Assembly: GCF_030689305.1 (NCBI RefSeq)
Contig: NZ_JAUYVM010000001.1
Location: forward strand, 124,001 to 188,000
Direction of reading: 5' to 3'
DNA: 64,000 bases
Origin: Vibrio penaeicida
Lineage (GTDB): Bacteria > Pseudomonadota > Gammaproteobacteria > Enterobacterales > Vibrionaceae
Part shown: positions 7,030 to 15,980 of the stretch, in pieces
How positions within the stretch are numbered: position 1 is the stretch's first letter
How the letters are laid out: each line of letters opens with the position of its first letter
The notes under the pieces: model-generated
What the model was told of the DNA's origin: nothing
Databases searched by the model: none
Seen by the model: the letters and a program-made list of their open reading frames with translations, nothing else
Made by a program: the position numbers and the translations under genes

Positions 7030-9817
7030 TAAGATTAAGGAACTAATATTGGTCAGCTTACTGACTCTGGTCATGGTGTTTCTGAGCTTCAATATTTATA
7101 AACATTACGTTCACACTCAACTCCAAAGCAACTATAACTCGTTACACCGGAACGTTATTGCACTTCAAGAGAGTTTATTTAGTTTCCAATTTCGCAGTTT
7201 CAATCGCTACGATGAATTATCTGAAATGTTGGTTCAGACAGAACTTTTTGCCGAAGAGTTGAACAGCTCTATACACAAGTATTTTAAGGAAACACCTTTT
7301 ATTTTCCAGCCGTTTGATGCCAGCGCATTGGAAACCACGAAAGCGACAGAACTAAAAATTAAAGCATTTGTGCGGGAAAAAGAATCCCTTCTTAGCGCAA
7401 ATGTTTCGTTAAACTATGCGGGCAAAACCATAAGCTTATTACAAGAAGAGTTATTTAACCGTTACTCTTCTGTGGCAGAGAAATTGGTTATATCAACGGC
7501 AACACAAGGTGGCTTTTCCGATAGCCTTTATCTCGAAGATTCCTCTCTAGCTCAGAACACAGCCTATCAATCGTTGATTAGCTACGTTCAACTGCAAGAC
7601 AGAGTAAAACATCAAGTCGAAAGAAAACAGGTTGCTTTAACCAGTTTAGGTATATCCGAACACCTTAAAAAGGTCGATTCCTATTGGACCAAAGAAGTTA
7701 ACAACTCCATTGGAAATATCGCATTCCTTATCTTTACCATGATCATCTTAGTCTGCTCTTACGCACTACATCGCCAAAGATTGAGTTTTATTGAATTACT
7801 TAAAATGAAACAGACCGTCATCGAAGCAGAAAAACAGCGTGCCAGCCACGCACTCGTTGCGGAGCATGCAAAAGACGCCATCATAGTGACAGACCCCGAT
7901 GGGTTAGTAACGTGGGTGAACAAAGGATTTGAGAGGCTCTCGGGTTATAGTTTACAAGAAATGATTGGTAAATCGCCAGGCAGCGTATTACAAGGTGAAG
8001 ATACCTGCCCTTATGCCGTTCAACGTATCTCCAATGCCATTAGAAGCCACAATAATATTGAGTCTACATTACTCAACTACCACAAGAATGGCACACCGTA
8101 TTGGATAGATATGATCATTACACCAATTAAGGATAAAGATGGTCACCTAAATTGTTACATCGCAGTAGCCCGCGATACTACTAAGAAAATACAGCTCGAA
8201 AGAAAGCTGGAGCAATCCGCAGAACGTGCAAACGTTGCGAATAAAGCAAAGTCTACTTTTCTAGCGACCATGAGCCACGAATTAAGAACACCTCTCAATG
8301 GGATTTTAGGGATGGCTCAAATCATGCGGGGTGAAACCAGTAACAGCGAGCATAAAGAGCAATTAGAAGTTCTACTCGAATCTGGTGATCACCTCACCTC
8401 TCTGCTTGATGACATCCTCGATTTTTCAAAAATAGAACAAAATAGGTTAGAACTTGAATCCGTTCCTTTCCATTTTAATCAAATACTGACTCCTATCATC
8501 TCAACGTATCAATTACTCTGCGATGAAAAAGGCATAGAACTGGAAGTAGACAACCAGATTCCCGACCACTTAGTTTTTCTAGCTGATATCTCACGAATCC
8601 GACAGATAATATTTAACCTAATGAGTAACGCCGTAAAATTCACCGCAAGCGGCAATATTCAGCTTCGCTGCTTGTGTCAATCAGAAGCGTACAACACATA
8701 TGGTTTAACTGTCGAAATTGAAGATTCAGGAATAGGGATCGCGCAAGACAGGTTGGTACACATTTTTGATCCATTCATTCAAGCAGAGTCCTCGACTACG
8801 AGAAACTTCGGAGGAACAGGGTTGGGGCTTGCTATTGTGAAACAATTGGTCGAGTTAATGGGCGGTACAATTAGTGTATCGAGCAACCAAGGTGTCGGGA
8901 CACGTTTTACCTTTCATGTTAGCGCAGAACAAACACAAGATCGCCCTATTCAAAACGAACCAGAAATAAAACAGCTTAAGTCACTACCTATTGGGCTAGA
9001 TATCCTTATTGTTGAAGACAACCCCGTAAACGCTATGGTCACCAAGAAATTCTGCCATTCGCTCGATCATAAAGTTTCCATTGCAAAGGATGGTTTAGAG
9101 GCGATTGAGCTACTTCAGGAAAGTGCATTCGACATAATCATTATGGATAACCACATGCCAAGGTTGGATGGTATTGAAGCAACCCAATACATTAGAAATG
9201 AGTTAAAACTAAACACCATTATTTTTGGTTGTACGGCTGACGTATTCCAAGAGGCACATGACCGCTTTATTGATGCAGGGGCAAACTATGTCCTCACTAA
9301 GCCTTTACAAAAAAACAGCTTCAACGATGCGCTAGCTTCACATAAATCAATGATCGAACAAAGAAGAGCACTCGAAGGCAAGGTTGTAGATCTGAAACCA
9401 ATTACATTTTCCAATGAATCGCATTCGACGTCCGAATCTGAGGTCGATTTGAGTTTTTATATTAACGATGTGTGCGCGGGTGACAATGCTCAACTTGTCG
9501 AGATAGTGACAACACTTAAAGAATCCATGAGTGAGAGCATAGATGCGTTAGTTGAAGCCGCAGAAACGAAAGACATCGATTCCATAAAGATTCACACCCA
9601 CACGATGAAAGGTATTGCCAGTAGTCTCAATGCCAACAAAATGTTCAATAAGTCCGAACAAATTTTTCAAATGGCGATCCAAGGGCATGTTCCCGACCTT
9701 TCTGCGCTACAAGAGTTGATTAACTTAATCAAAATCAACACCGACCAAACTTCAGTTCTATTAAAACGACATTTGGAAGAGCATTCAGGTCAAGATTCGA
9801 CGTCTATTCCCAAGTGA
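7016..9817 (+). CDS. Hybrid sensor histidine kinase with PAS, receiver and Hpt domains
   Basis: A 933-residue membrane kinase. Order: TM1 (about 10-27), a mainly helical periplasmic domain of about 200 residues resembling the DAHL-type sensor, TM2 (about 234-252), PAS (about 280-390), HisKA with phospho-acceptor H421 in MSHELRTPLN, HATPase (N537, DSGIG, GGTGLGLAI), receiver with D711 (MDNHMP), and a C-terminal Hpt with H862 in HTHTMKG. This makes a full internal H-D-H relay, but there is no DNA-binding output and no separate response regulator nearby, so the final target is elsewhere. The start overlaps the peroxidase gene by 14 bases. The ligand is unknown; a redox or peroxidase-derived signal is an inference from context. 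Confidence 0.9.
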   Translation: MKISSKIKELILVSLLTLVMVFLSFNIYKHYVHTQLQSNYNSLHRNVIALQESLFSFQFRSFNRYDELSEMLVQTELFAEELNSSIHKYFKETPFIFQPFDASALETTKATELKIKAFVREKESLLSANVSLNYAGKTISLLQEELFNRYSSVAEKLVISTATQGGFSDSLYLEDSSLAQNTAYQSLISYVQLQDRVKHQVERKQVALTSLGISEHLKKVDSYWTKEVNNSIGNIAFLIFTMIILVCSYALHRQRLSFIELLKMKQTVIEAEKQRASHALVAEHAKDAIIVTDPDGLVTWVNKGFERLSGYSLQEMIGKSPGSVLQGEDTCPYAVQRISNAIRSHNNIESTLLNYHKNGTPYWIDMIITPIKDKDGHLNCYIAVARDTTKKIQLERKLEQSAERANVANKAKSTFLATMSHELRTPLNGILGMAQIMRGETSNSEHKEQLEVLLESGDHLTSLLDDILDFSKIEQNRLELESVPFHFNQILTPIISTYQLLCDEKGIELEVDNQIPDHLVFLADISRIRQIIFNLMSNAVKFTASGNIQLRCLCQSEAYNTYGLTVEIEDSGIGIAQDRLVHIFDPFIQAESSTTRNFGGTGLGLAIVKQLVELMGGTISVSSNQGVGTRFTFHVSAEQTQDRPIQNEPEIKQLKSLPIGLDILIVEDNPVNAMVTKKFCHSLDHKVSIAKDGLEAIELLQESAFDIIIMDNHMPRLDGIEATQYIRNELKLNTIIFGCTADVFQEAHDRFIDAGANYVLTKPLQKNSFNDALASHKSMIEQRRALEGKVVDLKPITFSNESHSTSESEVDLSFYINDVCAGDNAQLVEIVTTLKESMSESIDALVEAAETKDIDSIKIHTHTMKGIASSLNANKMFNKSEQIFQMAIQGHVPDLSALQELINLIKINTDQTSVLLKRHLEEHSGQDSTSIPK

Positions 9818-9900
9818 CCTCTAGAAACTTGAGTATATGTAACACTGAGATGCTATGAGAAAAACATGATACCCTTAGCTAAATCTAATTCCGTAAGATT

Positions 9901-9936
9901 TCTAAAACTTGAGGTTAACAGGTCTTAAGTTTTAGA
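9901..9936. repeat. Inverted repeat between the sensor kinase and arfB
   Basis: TCTAAAACTTGAG and CTTAAGTTTTAGA form a 13-base inverted repeat with one G/T wobble around a 10-base loop. There is no T run, so it may be an operator or an RNA processing structure ahead of arfB rather than a standard terminator. Confidence 0.5.
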
Positions 9937-9967
9937 GATCTCTTAGCAATAGCTTGAGAGTAAAAGT

Positions 9968-10381
9968 TTGATCAAAATATCAAATTCCGTAGCGATTTCA
10001 TCATGGGAAATACACACAGAAGCCATCCGAGCCCAAGGCGCTGGTGGGCAAAATGTTAACAAAGTATCCAGTGCCATTCACTTAAGATTCGATATCAACA
10101 AATCTGCCCTTCCTGATTTCTATAAAGAGCGCCTTTTACGATTAAAAGACAGCCGTATCACTAAAGACGGCATTATCGTTATCAAAGCGCAGCAATTCCG
10201 AACTCAAGAGCAAAACAGAGAAGATGCCTATAACCGACTTGCCGAACTCGTTCGCTCTGCGACAGTCATCGAAAAGAAAAGGCGAGATACTAAACCTACT
10301 TTCTCTTCCAAAATGAAGCGCATGGATAAAAAAACACAGCGCGGTCAAACCAAAAAGTTACGAGGAAAGGTCTCACATTAA
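9968..10381 (+). CDS. arfB: Alternative ribosome-rescue factor ArfB (peptidyl-tRNA hydrolase)
   Basis: ArfB enters stalled non-stop ribosomes and hydrolyses the peptidyl-tRNA. The 137-residue protein has the GGQ catalytic motif (26-28, in RAQGAGGQNVNKVSSAIHLR) of class I release factors and a basic C-terminal tail (KMKRMDKKTQRGQTKKLRGK) that inserts into the mRNA channel. Length and both elements match YaeJ/ArfB. The start is TTG at 9968, preceded by GAGAG at correct spacing; there is no ATG before the GGQ region. It stands alone and is followed by a convergent VOC gene. Confidence 0.93.
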   Translation: MIKISNSVAISSWEIHTEAIRAQGAGGQNVNKVSSAIHLRFDINKSALPDFYKERLLRLKDSRITKDGIIVIKAQQFRTQEQNREDAYNRLAELVRSATVIEKKRRDTKPTFSSKMKRMDKKTQRGQTKKLRGKVSH

Positions 10382-10415
10382 ACCACCTCACTCGCTATGA
10401 CATTCTAGGTGGGTT
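10381..10415. terminator. Weak stem-loop between arfB and the VOC gene
   Basis: AACCACCT and AGGTGGGTT can pair around an 18-base loop between the two convergent genes. No strong T run follows, so termination is uncertain. Its right edge runs into a dispersed TATACCCAAGTAAC motif. Confidence 0.4.
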
Positions 10416-10439
10416 ATACCCAAGTAACCAGAGTTCAGG

Positions 10440-10808
10440 TTAAGTACAAACCGCTTCAATTTTGTTGCCATCCAAGTCATGAACATAAGCGGCATAGTAG
10501 GCATCACCGTACTCAGGTCTTGGACCTGGCTCTCCTGCGCACAGTCCGCCATTTTCTATCGCAACCGCATGAAATGCCTTTACTGATTCTTCGGAAGGGG
10601 CATTAAATGCAATGTGCGTCCCCGTACCCGAAATAGAATGTTTTCCGCAAATACAACCCACCCAAAATTCAAAATTGGTGCCGTAGCTTATCGCTTCGCC
10701 TTCTATAGTATGAGAGCGGGATATCCCTAGCGTTGCCAGCACTTTGTCGTAAAAAGCAGCCGACTTTTCTACATTGCTCGCCCCCACAGAAACATGGTTA
10801 ATTATCAT
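10440..10808 (-). CDS. VOC-family (glyoxalase/dioxygenase fold) protein
   Basis: A 122-residue single-domain member of the vicinal oxygen chelate superfamily, starting MIINHVSVGASNVEKSAAFYDKVL. The metal-ligand positions typical of the fold appear as H5, the histidine in GTHIAFNAPS, and the glutamate in DLDGNKIEAVC near the end. Members include lactoylglutathione lyases, bleomycin-resistance proteins and dioxygenases, and sequence alone does not give the substrate. It is a monocistronic unit with no informative neighbours. Confidence 0.8.
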   Translation of the reverse strand: MIINHVSVGASNVEKSAAFYDKVLATLGISRSHTIEGEAISYGTNFEFWVGCICGKHSISGTGTHIAFNAPSEESVKAFHAVAIENGGLCAGEPGPRPEYGDAYYAAYVHDLDGNKIEAVCT

Positions 10809-10981
10809 TCACTTACCTAAATCAAAGAAAAACAAAACGGCTACTATTGCCCAACTTTGTTGAGAAAACAAGCAAATATGGGTAACTATTCAACGCATTT
10901 CAAATAGGGCGGGGGCGTTTTGTCGACCTTTTCAGTGAGGTATCGCTCACGCACATTTAGATACATTTAGCGTCAACAAGG

Positions 10982-12520
10982 CTAGACAATATTTTTTACC
11001 ACCTTGCCGCTCGCCTTAAACAAGCGCTTACCCTGTTTAAGTATGCCTGCCGATCCTTTTGCCTCATTTCTTTGGCGGTTGAGCTGAACATTTTTGGCTT
11101 CATCGCATTTGTGCTGAATTTCCTCTTCCAGCTCTAATAATCCATACATGGGTTTGTTTTCCGGGATAGCTAGAGGAAGTACTTGATCGAATGGCAACAG
11201 GTTTTGATTAAATGCCATTGCCGCTTGAATGGTCATTGATTTTGGATTATCTGTGTCATTGAGATCATAGGGTGGATACCATTCTGATGTGGGCTTGAGT
11301 TTATCTACCTGATTCACGACACCAATTAGTTTTGGTCTTTTGAGAGAAATGTTTTTGGGGTGCTTATAGAACGCTTCAAATTCTTTTGCTAATGCCAAAT
11401 CTAATTGGCGAGAAGATTGATTCGCCTTAAGTACCCAAAGAACAAGATCTGACTGAGTCATTTGTTTCAGCATATTTTGAGTGCTTTTCTTGTCCCCATC
11501 CAAACCTGGCATGTCCACTAGTTTTAGTGTTTTATCGCCCTCGATGTTGCACTGATACACTGTGATATCGTCTGTTGCAGGCAGCATGTCGACTTCTGCA
11601 TTCATTTCATTTGTTAGCGCGTTTACTAAAGAAGATTTGCCCGCGCTGAGCTGCCCTACCAAGGTAACTCGAACCGGTTCGATCGGTGGTGCTTTATGTT
11701 TTTCATCTTCTTTACTGATTTTGCTTGTCGATATTTGATCGTCTTCTATCGTGTAGCGACCGCTGTATAGGTCAATACACACTTTTGCCACTTCCTGAAG
11801 TAACGCTCGTTTGGCGTTTCTCTGAAGGTTATCGGATATCTGGTCTGTTATCGAACCCAGCATTTTGCTCCTCACTTCATTGGCAACCGCAGCAGCGGGG
11901 TTGGCTGCTCGGAGTATTCTCCAGGCTAGCATGCCACGTTTACCCACTTTTAGCGCTGTTTCACCATACTTATCACCGGTCTCGTAAAGCCATTTGATCT
12001 GAGATACTTTCACCATATCGACGGCAGGAACATGATCATTGAGTACCCGCCGATAGCGCCTGCTGATTTCTTCCATTAGCTGTAGCCCTTCGGGTACAGT
12101 GAAGTCCAGTTCTTTTTTTCCAAACGACTGAGCGACCAGTTCTGCGATATTAAAGCCGTGTGCTTTTAACACACCCCAGTCATCGTTTTGATCAAGCAAT
12201 CTCTCGATAGCCTGATTGCTGCTAGACCATATTTCTTGTTCAGAATCAGACCAATCATTCGACGGTTCAACAAAATCGTCTTGATCTTCTTGTGGGTTGT
12301 TTTCTTTGGCTTTTTTCCAAATAAAGCGAGGAATAAAAATCATCAATGCCGAGACTAACAAGGCGATAGCGAACGGCACTACATATCCGTGCTCAATAAC
12401 AGCATAAAGACCGAAACCACTCAATACGAGAGCAGGGAAAATTATGCCTATCAAAGAGACCGCAATCAGCCCACCAGTATACCGATTTAAGCTCTTTAAC
12501 CCTTTCTTAACTCTCGTCAT
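10982..12520 (-). CDS. Membrane-associated dynamin/Era-like GTPase (second of a pair)
   Basis: From ATG at 12520 the protein has 512 residues. Two hydrophobic segments (about 17-41 and 46-66) are followed by an acidic linker, a helical middle region and a C-terminal GTPase domain: G1 GQLSAGKSS (289-297), G3 DMPG (336-339), G4 NQVD (403-406). The C-terminus is rich in charged residues. The open frame extends 45 codons upstream, but that part overlaps the neighbouring coding sequence. The chosen start overlaps the end of the first GTPase by 14 bases, so the pair is translationally coupled. The function is unknown; GTPases of this type are thought to remodel or monitor membranes. Confidence 0.8.
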   Translation of the reverse strand: MTRVKKGLKSLNRYTGGLIAVSLIGIIFPALVLSGFGLYAVIEHGYVVPFAIALLVSALMIFIPRFIWKKAKENNPQEDQDDFVEPSNDWSDSEQEIWSSSNQAIERLLDQNDDWGVLKAHGFNIAELVAQSFGKKELDFTVPEGLQLMEEISRRYRRVLNDHVPAVDMVKVSQIKWLYETGDKYGETALKVGKRGMLAWRILRAANPAAAVANEVRSKMLGSITDQISDNLQRNAKRALLQEVAKVCIDLYSGRYTIEDDQISTSKISKEDEKHKAPPIEPVRVTLVGQLSAGKSSLVNALTNEMNAEVDMLPATDDITVYQCNIEGDKTLKLVDMPGLDGDKKSTQNMLKQMTQSDLVLWVLKANQSSRQLDLALAKEFEAFYKHPKNISLKRPKLIGVVNQVDKLKPTSEWYPPYDLNDTDNPKSMTIQAAMAFNQNLLPFDQVLPLAIPENKPMYGLLELEEEIQHKCDEAKNVQLNRQRNEAKGSAGILKQGKRLFKASGKVVKNIV

Positions 12521-13604
12521 CACTTGCGACCTTCTTGCCTTTTTTGAATGCGTCTTTGTACAATTTTTGCATGGTTTCGCTACTGACCGTTTCACCTTTG
12601 CTTTTATGATAAAGGTAATAGCATGCTGCTCGACCAAGACCATAAGTGGTTGCAAAGCTAATGGCTGCAGCAGCGACAGCCCCCACGGTTTGCCCGAAAC
12701 CAGGGATCAACTTAACCAACTGCCTTGCGCCAAGTTTCACACCATATTGCACGCCAAAACTGGTGCCCAATGTGCCAATCAATTCACTAAACGTTCTTTT
12801 GTTCCATTCCACGCCATATTGATTTGCCAAACTATGCAGCATCTTTGCCTGAATAGCAGGAACAGATACCAACCCAACGGCTGGAACTAAGTCTGAAGCG
12901 CTTGCACTGCCAGAATACCAAAGCACTTCATTTTCTAACTTATCGAAATTCTCTTCTTCAAAAGAGGAGAACTCTTTGTCTCTCACCATTAACCCTACAA
13001 TAGGTAACATTTCAGACAATGCATTTATCATTTCATCAAGATGGAAGTAATGCTCAGAGTCACATTCAAAGTCCACATCTATGGAAGGCAGCTTTTTACC
13101 CCATGCTTTTTCAAACTGAGCCTGATTATAAGACATCATTCGCCCCCTATCTTCTTTATCAACTTGATTTACAGCGGTATGAATAACGAGAACGTGCTTG
13201 ATATCAGACTGTTTACGAATCTGCTTTAGTGCTTCCAATACTGAGCTTTGTTCAGGCTCATCAACTTTCGCCACAACCAACAAAGCATGGCCTTTCTCAG
13301 CGCACACACGGATATCGTCTGTCGGATCGTATTCTGCCTCACCAAGCCCGCGAGTATCCAAAAATCGCAGTACGGGTTTATCTTGAGGAAAGTCATAGGA
13401 AGACGAAGTCATAGTACATGGTGCAAAGCCGTTACCGACTTCTACAGAGGTCAACCCTGTTAATGCTTGGATCAATGAGGATTTTCCTGCACCGGTTTTT
13501 CCAAGTAGCCACAATGTAGGCAAGTGGGACTCTTGATAGTCAAAAGCAGAGGAAAGATCGGGGTTTTTCCCCGGATTAATAAAGTCTTTGATAGCATCAA
13601 ACAT
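12507..13604 (-). CDS. GTPase with C-terminal YcjF/DUF697-like membrane domain (first of a pair)
   Basis: A 365-residue protein with an N-terminal Ras-like GTPase: G1 GKTGAGKS (35-42), G3 DTRG (83-86) and G4 NQVD (146-149). The C-terminal half (about 240-340) is a helical, glycine/alanine-rich region (VPAVGLVSVPAIQAKML; LIPGFGQTVGAVAAAAISFA) resembling the DUF697/YcjF domain that inserts into or contacts membranes. It heads a two-gene unit with the GTPase at 10982-12520. Two different G domains in one operon suggest a heteromeric GTPase. The biological role is not known to me. Confidence 0.8.
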   Translation of the reverse strand: MFDAIKDFINPGKNPDLSSAFDYQESHLPTLWLLGKTGAGKSSLIQALTGLTSVEVGNGFAPCTMTSSSYDFPQDKPVLRFLDTRGLGEAEYDPTDDIRVCAEKGHALLVVAKVDEPEQSSVLEALKQIRKQSDIKHVLVIHTAVNQVDKEDRGRMMSYNQAQFEKAWGKKLPSIDVDFECDSEHYFHLDEMINALSEMLPIVGLMVRDKEFSSFEEENFDKLENEVLWYSGSASASDLVPAVGLVSVPAIQAKMLHSLANQYGVEWNKRTFSELIGTLGTSFGVQYGVKLGARQLVKLIPGFGQTVGAVAAAAISFATTYGLGRAACYYLYHKSKGETVSSETMQKLYKDAFKKGKKVASDDES

Positions 13605-13729
13605 GGTAAACCCAGACCAAAAGTAACAATTCCGAATAGCTTACCATAGAATATTTAAATTAACAGAACAGCATTCCATTAATTTAAATGGCAACCTAAA
13701 CCCATTCTAGATTGCCACAAGGAAGGCGA

Positions 13730-14278
13730 TTACCGCTCAGCTGAATACGGGTCTTCTGCCGATAGATACGCCTGTAGATCATGTTTATTTGGGTGAGCAT
13801 TAATCCAACTGCGAATGTCTTTGAGTTTCTCGTAAGTTTCTTCGCCGAATTTATCATTGTAGAGCGAAACAAAGTTCTCAGTTGAGTTGTTGGTACGTAT
13901 GTTCTTCTGCCATTGAGTGGTAACAACTGCATTCAAAGAGTTCGCCAATCCACCTTCGCGAATAATGCTCCACTCTCCTTTATCCAACCAAATACCGCCG
14001 ACTGCCACGCTGTAATCTAAACGATGTGAAATATTGCTGGAGATACGAAGCTTACGCATGATCGTACCCGTTTGTGGGCATAGAAGCGCAGTTTCTGTGT
14101 CACTTATTTCGCATGTTACGGAATTTGAAATCGGGTACGCTGGGTTATCTTCCTTCCAAGCAACATAATCTTCAACCAGTATCCAATTTCCCTCACATTC
14201 ATTGCAGATGTGAGCAGGAAACATACCATCGATAAATTTGGGTTCTAAAACGCCTGTAATACAACTTGTGCAGTTCAT
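13730..14278 (-). CDS. Zinc-ribbon (zf-TFIIB-like) protein with a degenerate second ribbon
   Basis: A 182-residue soluble protein from ATG at 14278, chosen over a start 19 codons upstream because GGATA precedes it and the first ribbon begins at once. The N-terminal ribbon keeps four cysteines (C3, C6, C25, C28). A second ribbon-like repeat near 64-102 ends in GGIWLDKGEW, the hallmark of COG3809-type proteins, but keeps only C67: the other ligand positions read T70, S90 and V93. The second site is unlikely to bind zinc. Residues 120-182 form a charged helical tail. The function is unknown. Confidence 0.65.
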   Translation of the reverse strand: MNCTSCITGVLEPKFIDGMFPAHICNECEGNWILVEDYVAWKEDNPAYPISNSVTCEISDTETALLCPQTGTIMRKLRISSNISHRLDYSVAVGGIWLDKGEWSIIREGGLANSLNAVVTTQWQKNIRTNNSTENFVSLYNDKFGEETYEKLKDIRSWINAHPNKHDLQAYLSAEDPYSAER

Positions 14279-14317
14279 TTTTTGTATCCTTAGCCATACA
14301 GTGACAAGTGCTATTTT

Positions 14318-14331
14318 CAGTCTGTTGACTG
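14318..14331. repeat. Short hairpin CAGTC-TGTT-GACTG
   Basis: A perfect 5-base inverted repeat around TGTT lies in the upstream region of the zinc-ribbon gene. Related GTC-TGTT-GAC hairpins occur at 18818-18833 and 21412-21427, suggesting a dispersed element. Confidence 0.45.
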
Positions 14332-14440
14332 GCACTTACATCTCTAACCTAACGTCAGGTTTTTCATATAATTCAAGGATTTTACACAAGCAAGACAATT
14401 AAATGCATATCGATTTAATGACGTGAACCGCATAAATTAC

Positions 14441-14468
14441 AAAAAGCCCAAATAAGGGCTATTTAATA
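14441..14468 (-). terminator. Terminator after the aldehyde dehydrogenase gene
   Basis: On the minus strand AGCCC pairs with GGGCT and is followed by TTTTTG, 19 bases or more after the mmsA-type gene stop. The stem is short, but position and T run fit an intrinsic terminator. Confidence 0.6.
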
Positions 14469-14486
14469 AAATAATGGAAGTGGTTT

Positions 14487-15977
14487 TTAACTCGGAAAAG
14501 CAAACTGAGCACTTTCGCGTAAATCTGCTGAAAGCCATCTTTGAGTAATGGTTTTTCTCTTGGTGTAAAAACGAATACCATCAGGACCATACGCCGACAA
14601 GTCACCAAATAGTGAGCGCTTCCATCCACCAAAACTGTGGTAAGAAACGGGAACTGGCAAGGGAACATTAATTCCCACCATTCCAACTTCAATTCGATCG
14701 GAGAAATACCGAGCGGCTTCGCCATCGCGGGTGAAAATACAGGTGCCATTACCATACTCATGATCATTGATAAGTGACATAGCGTCTTCCATCGACTCCA
14801 CTCGCATCACTTGAAGGACTGGTCCAAAAATTTCCTCTTGGTAACTGGTCATCTCTGCCGTGACATTATCGATGAGTGTACCGCCAATAAAGTAGCCAGA
14901 TTCATACCCAGCCACTTCGATGTTTCGACCATCGACCACTATATCTGCGCCTTGCTCTTGTGCGCTATCAATATAGCCAGACACTTTTTGTTGATGCTGA
15001 TACGTGATTAACGGGCCAAAATCACTTTCGCTTTGCTCGCAGCTTCCCACTTGCAGCTTACTCATTTCTTGCTGAAGTTTTTCAACCAATTGGTCTGCCA
15101 TCGCATCACCGACCGCGACAACAACAGATAACGCCATGCATCGTTCACCAGATGATCCAAATGCTGCGCCGAGCAGCTGATTTACCGTACTATCAATATC
15201 GGCATCAGGCATCACTATGGCGTGATTTTTCGCACCGCCCAATGCTTGGCAACGCTTACCATTTTCCGACGCTTTCTTATAAATCGTCTCCGCGATGGTT
15301 GTTGAACCAACGAAACTGACGGCTTTGATTCGTTCATCTGAAAGCAGTACATCCACGGCTTCTTTGTCGCCATTGACTATATTGAACACACCATTTGGCA
15401 ACCCTGCTTGTGACAGTAATTCACCTAACAACAAAGTGGAACTCGGCACACGTTCAGATGGCTTCAAAACGAAGGTATTCCCACATGCAATCGCCAGAGG
15501 GAACATCCACATCGGCACCATAACAGGGAAATTGAACGGTGTGATTCCCGCAACCACGCCCAGCGGCTGAAATTCACTCCAGGAATCGATGCCCGTTCCT
15601 ACGTTTTTACTGTGTTCGCCTTTCAATGCATCTGCAATGCCGCATGCAAATTCAATATTTTCCAACCCGCGCTGAAGTTCTCCCATCGCATCACTGAAGG
15701 TTTTACCATGCTCCTCTCCAATTAGATGAGCCAATCGCTCCAGATTTTCTTCCACCAGCTGCTTAAAGTGGAACATGACTCTTGCTCTTTTGGTTGCTGG
15801 GGTGTCTCGCCAGCTTTGGAACGCCGCTTGTGCCGCGAGAATCGCATCTTCGACCGTGCCTCGTTCTGCCAACTGCACATTTCGTCGTATTTCTCCGTGG
15901 GCAGGGTTGTATACCCCCTGCTCTCGCCCCTGTGGTTGTACATATCTTCCATTTATCCAATGCCCTATCGTTTCCAT
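14487..15977 (-). CDS. mmsA: CoA-acylating (methyl)malonate-semialdehyde dehydrogenase
   Basis: A 496-residue aldehyde dehydrogenase of the MmsA group, which converts methylmalonate or malonate semialdehyde plus CoA and NAD+ to propionyl- or acetyl-CoA. It shows ITPFNFPVMVPMWMFP with catalytic N149, FVGSTTIAE for NAD binding and nucleophile C280 in GSSGERCMALSVVVAVG. The start ATG follows AAAGGA placed within the stop of the aminotransferase, 3 bases upstream, so the two are one operon. In that pairing it most likely oxidises malonate semialdehyde from beta-alanine (a BauC-like role). Valine or inositol catabolism is an alternative, but no other genes of those pathways are here. Confidence 0.88.
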   Translation of the reverse strand: METIGHWINGRYVQPQGREQGVYNPAHGEIRRNVQLAERGTVEDAILAAQAAFQSWRDTPATKRARVMFHFKQLVEENLERLAHLIGEEHGKTFSDAMGELQRGLENIEFACGIADALKGEHSKNVGTGIDSWSEFQPLGVVAGITPFNFPVMVPMWMFPLAIACGNTFVLKPSERVPSSTLLLGELLSQAGLPNGVFNIVNGDKEAVDVLLSDERIKAVSFVGSTTIAETIYKKASENGKRCQALGGAKNHAIVMPDADIDSTVNQLLGAAFGSSGERCMALSVVVAVGDAMADQLVEKLQQEMSKLQVGSCEQSESDFGPLITYQHQQKVSGYIDSAQEQGADIVVDGRNIEVAGYESGYFIGGTLIDNVTAEMTSYQEEIFGPVLQVMRVESMEDAMSLINDHEYGNGTCIFTRDGEAARYFSDRIEVGMVGINVPLPVPVSYHSFGGWKRSLFGDLSAYGPDGIRFYTKRKTITQRWLSADLRESAQFAFPS

Positions 15978-15980
15978 GTT

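Noticed and set aside
12521..12655. 45-codon N-terminal extension of the second GTPase
   Set aside because: It lies wholly inside the first GTPase gene in another frame; the ATG at 12520 gives a sensible membrane-anchored start.
13696..13932. 78-codon minus-strand frame overlapping the zinc-ribbon gene
   Set aside because: It is out of frame with a gene that has clear zinc-ribbon motifs and has no recognisable domain.
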